From the NCBI GenBank assembly GCA_045647885.1, contig JAZRMX010000025.1, positions 1 to 8,347 of the forward strand: a stretch of 8,347 nucleotides of DNA, written 5' to 3'. The translations under genes were made by a program, and so were the position numbers. The notes beneath the pieces are model-generated. The model made no database searches. It was not told the origin of the DNA and saw nothing but the letters and a program-made list of their open reading frames with translations. How positions within the stretch are numbered: the first letter of the stretch is position 1; the number at the start of each line of letters is the position of its first letter. Below are positions 6,447-8,347 of the stretch, one piece after another. The stretch is from HGM04593 sp045647885. GTDB lineage: Bacteria; Bacteroidota; Bacteroidia; Bacteroidales; Bacteroidaceae.

Positions 6447-7604
6447 ATGAAAATTACAGAGACCATAAAATATGCCGGGGTTGATGACCTTACGCTCGAC
6501 CTCTTTGAGAGCCAGTATATAATCCCCAACGGAATCTCCTATAATTCCTATCTCATAGACGATGAGAAAATTGCCATACTTGACACTATCGATGCACGTA
6601 TGGCAGTAGAGTGGTGGGCAAATATAGAGCAACTGCTTGCAGGGCGCACACCGTCGTACCTTATAGTCCACCACGCCGAGCCCGACCACGCCTCGCTCAT
6701 AGCCGAGGCTATGGAGAAATACCCCTCTATGCAGGTGGTAGCATCGGCCAAAGCATTGCAGATGTTGCCGCAATTCTTCGAGGGGGCGGACTATTCGTCG
6801 CGCTCCATAGCAGTGAAGGAGGGCGATACCCTTACACTGGGAAAGCACGTGTTAAAGTTTATGCTTGCTCCCATGGTACACTGGCCCGAGGTGATGGTAA
6901 CCTTTGACACAACCGAAAAGGTGCTTTTCTCGGCCGACGCCTTTGGCAAGTTCGGCGCTCTCTCGGCCAGTGAGGAGTGGGCTTGCGAGGCTCGCCGTTA
7001 CTATTTCAATATCTGTGGAAAATATGGTGCGCAGGTACAGGCTCTTTTGAAAAAGGTGGCACAGCTTCCTGTGGAGATAATATGCCCGTTGCACGGCCCC
7101 GTACTCACAAGTAATCTTGGCTATTATGTGGGGCTATATGACACCTGGAGCAAGTATGAACCCGAAACAGAGGGTGTGTTTGTTGCCTATGCATCCATAC
7201 ACGGTGGCACAGCCGCCGCTGCTGAAAGGCTTGCGCAGATGCTTACAGCTGCCGGTGCTCCGAAGGTTGCTGTTTCCGACCTCTCGCGTTGCGATGGCGC
7301 CGAGGCTGTGGAGGATGCCTTCCGCTACTCTCATCTGGTGCTATGTGCTTCGTCGTACGACGCAGGCCTGTTCCCTCCTATGGAAGAGTTCCTGCATCAC
7401 TTGAAGAGCAAGAATTTCCAGCGTCGCAGGGTTGCCTTGCTCGAGAATGGTTCGTGGGCTCCAACCGCAGGGCGTGTAATGCGTGCCGCACTCGAGGGTA
7501 TGAAGGAAATTGAAATTGTGGAGCCGGTGGTTACCATCCGTTCCCGTATGAAGCAGAGCGACCTCCCTGCTATGCAGGCTATGGTAGATGCGTTGCTGAA
7601 ATAA
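6447..7604 (+). CDS. fprA: FprA-family A-type flavodiiron protein
   Basis: This 385-residue cytoplasmic enzyme has the standard class A length and two-domain layout. The metallo-beta-lactamase-like domain (about 1-240) carries every expected diiron ligand: H76-x-E78-x-D80-H81 in HHAEPDHAS, H145 in MVHWPE, D164 in FSADAFGKFG, and H216 in CPLHGP. The flavodoxin domain (about 243-385) begins with the FMN-phosphate loop YASIHGGTAAAAERLA, followed by ASSYDAGLFPPMEEFL and LLENGSWAPTAGR. Such proteins reduce O2 to water and/or NO to N2O with electrons from rubredoxin or similar donors, protecting anaerobes. No rubredoxin domain or reductase is fused or adjacent in the window. It starts four bases after the glycosidase stop and is followed by a strong terminator, so it is the last gene of the operon. 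O2 versus NO preference cannot be judged from motifs. Confidence 0.95.
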   Translation: MKITETIKYAGVDDLTLDLFESQYIIPNGISYNSYLIDDEKIAILDTIDARMAVEWWANIEQLLAGRTPSYLIVHHAEPDHASLIAEAMEKYPSMQVVASAKALQMLPQFFEGADYSSRSIAVKEGDTLTLGKHVLKFMLAPMVHWPEVMVTFDTTEKVLFSADAFGKFGALSASEEWACEARRYYFNICGKYGAQVQALLKKVAQLPVEIICPLHGPVLTSNLGYYVGLYDTWSKYEPETEGVFVAYASIHGGTAAAAERLAQMLTAAGAPKVAVSDLSRCDGAEAVEDAFRYSHLVLCASSYDAGLFPPMEEFLHHLKSKNFQRRRVALLENGSWAPTAGRVMRAALEGMKEIEIVEPVVTIRSRMKQSDLPAMQAMVDALLK

Positions 7605-7633
7605 GGAGTAACTTGTCTTTGCTGATAATACAT

Positions 7634-7667
7634 AAAAATAGAAGCACCAATTGGTGCTTCTATTTTT
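7634..7667. terminator. Bidirectional intrinsic terminator (34-bp perfect palindrome)
   Basis: AAAAATAGAAGCACCAA (7634-7650) is followed at once by its exact reverse complement (7651-7667). The folded stem has GC-containing GAAGCACC arms around an AATT loop and ends in a T-run on both strands. It lies between convergent genes, 30 nt after the flavodiiron stop and 19 nt beyond the stop of the minus-strand gene, so it can end both transcripts. Confidence 0.9.
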
Positions 7668-7685
7668 CTTTTAGTGTGTAATCTT

Positions 7686-8347
7686 TTATTCGGCAATATA
7701 TTTTTCGTTGCCTTTTATGTAGATTTTGCCTTTAACGGTCTGCTTTACCTTGCGGCCCATAAGGTCGTATATAGCCTCGTTAGCCTTCTTGCCATCAGCA
7801 GCAATGCTGTCGATACCGGTAGCCTCGCCAATAACACCACCATTTACAGAAACCCACTCAACAACATCAGCAGGGTACTGGAGCTTTGAACTGGGGTCAG
7901 AAAGAGCGATGTTCTTGATAGTATACTGGTAAACACCATCGGCAACGCCTGTAACATCAAGAGCAACAGTAGCAATGTCGCCCTCCTCACCTGTGAATAC
8001 TTTATTCTTCAAAGAGAGGATAACCACGCGGAGTGAACCGTCGGGCTGGAGGTTGCACTCGGGCTCGCTGTGGTTGCGGCTTGAAGTGCGGCTGCCGAGG
8101 AATACATCGTAGTACTCACCATCGTTAACAATGCCAATGCCACCCTCGAACTCAATGTCGAACTGTGCAGCAGTGAAGGGGTAACCGGGGTTAGCTACGT
8201 TGATCAACATTGTGTTGTCCTCGTCAAAAGAAGCGCTTACAACGGGGGTTGCCTCCTCGCTCATAGCAGCTGCGCGGGCAGGAGACTCTTCGCCATTTGC
8301 ACTAAGAATGATGCTTACAAGGTAAGTAACATCACCTACGTTAACTA
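7686..8347 (-). CDS. C-terminal part of a secreted protein: dockerin-like repeat, cohesin-like domain, Por/T9SS-like tail (5' end outside window)
   Basis: The frame is open from the right edge to a stop at 7686 (220 visible codons). An internal ATG at 8264 gives a shorter ORF, but homology-like sequence continues upstream without a break, so that is not the true start. The first visible residues, VNVGDVTYLVSIIL, fit the second half of a dockerin/EF-hand-type repeat. A beta-rich domain follows (about residues 34-160: MLINVANPGYPFTAAQFDIE, VFLGSRTSSRNHSEPE, LRVVILSLKNKVFTGEEGDI), resembling cohesin-like domains of Bacteroidales surface proteins. After GIDSIAADGKKANE comes AIYDLMGRKVKQTVKGKIYI and a basic end, the typical layout of a Por secretion (T9SS type A) C-terminal domain. 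The protein is therefore probably secreted or surface-attached. Its main domain and function lie outside the window. Confidence 0.8.
   Translation of the reverse strand, partial: VNVGDVTYLVSIILSANGEESPARAAAMSEEATPVVSASFDEDNTMLINVANPGYPFTAAQFDIEFEGGIGIVNDGEYYDVFLGSRTSSRNHSEPECNLQPDGSLRVVILSLKNKVFTGEEGDIATVALDVTGVADGVYQYTIKNIALSDPSSKLQYPADVVEWVSVNGGVIGEATGIDSIAADGKKANEAIYDLMGRKVKQTVKGKIYIKGNEKYIAE

Noticed and set aside
1..8347. tRNA, rRNA, CRISPR array or riboswitch
   Set aside because: No cloverleaf, rRNA-like conserved stretch, regularly spaced repeats or long structured leader was seen; intergenic spaces are short.

Overview
The window looks like chromosomal DNA from a Bacteroidales bacterium (Bacteroides/Prevotella-like). 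The signs are TAnnTTTG-type -7 promoter elements, lack of clear Shine-Dalgarno sequences, a Cys-Ala-Asp-Asn-Asp-Glu lipoprotein start, a GH123-type glycoside hydrolase, a TonB-dependent receptor, an IS1182-type transposase remnant, and a protein ending in a Por/T9SS-like C-terminal sorting domain. The genus cannot be fixed from the sequence alone.

Layout: (1) At the left edge, on the minus strand and cut by the window end, lies a Vsr-type very short patch repair endonuclease gene. It was found by translating the minus strand, because it has no stop inside the window. It is visibly AT-richer than the rest, and no partner cytosine methyltransferase is in view. (2) About 585-1585 is a roughly 1 kb insertion sequence remnant. 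Its minus-strand IS1182-like transposase has lost its middle, including the first two catalytic acidic residues, and the two surviving pieces are in different frames. Both ends fold into hairpins that pair best in RNA entering the element from outside; the left one is followed by nine T's and looks like an intrinsic terminator. (3) 1652-7604 is a tight plus-strand cluster of four genes with 4-6 nt gaps: a TonB-dependent outer-membrane receptor, a lipoprotein with two tandem calycin-like domains, an exported GH123-family glycosidase, and a cytoplasmic A-type flavodiiron protein (FprA). A good -7 element sits just before the first gene. (4) A 34-bp perfect palindrome serves as a shared terminator. 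(5) At the right edge, convergent on the minus strand, is the 3' part of a large secreted protein with the end of a dockerin-like repeat, a cohesin-like beta domain and a Por/T9SS-like C-terminal tail.

How it may work together: the receptor, the probably surface-exposed lipoprotein and the exported glycosidase form a plausible capture, import and trimming set for a GalNAc-containing or other amino-sugar glycoconjugate, without SusC/SusD proteins. The flavodiiron protein as last gene is the odd member; it reduces O2 or NO and has no obvious role in glycan use. The operon and the lipoprotein duplication are the parts most deserving follow-up. The functional link between the four genes is inference from spacing and orientation only.
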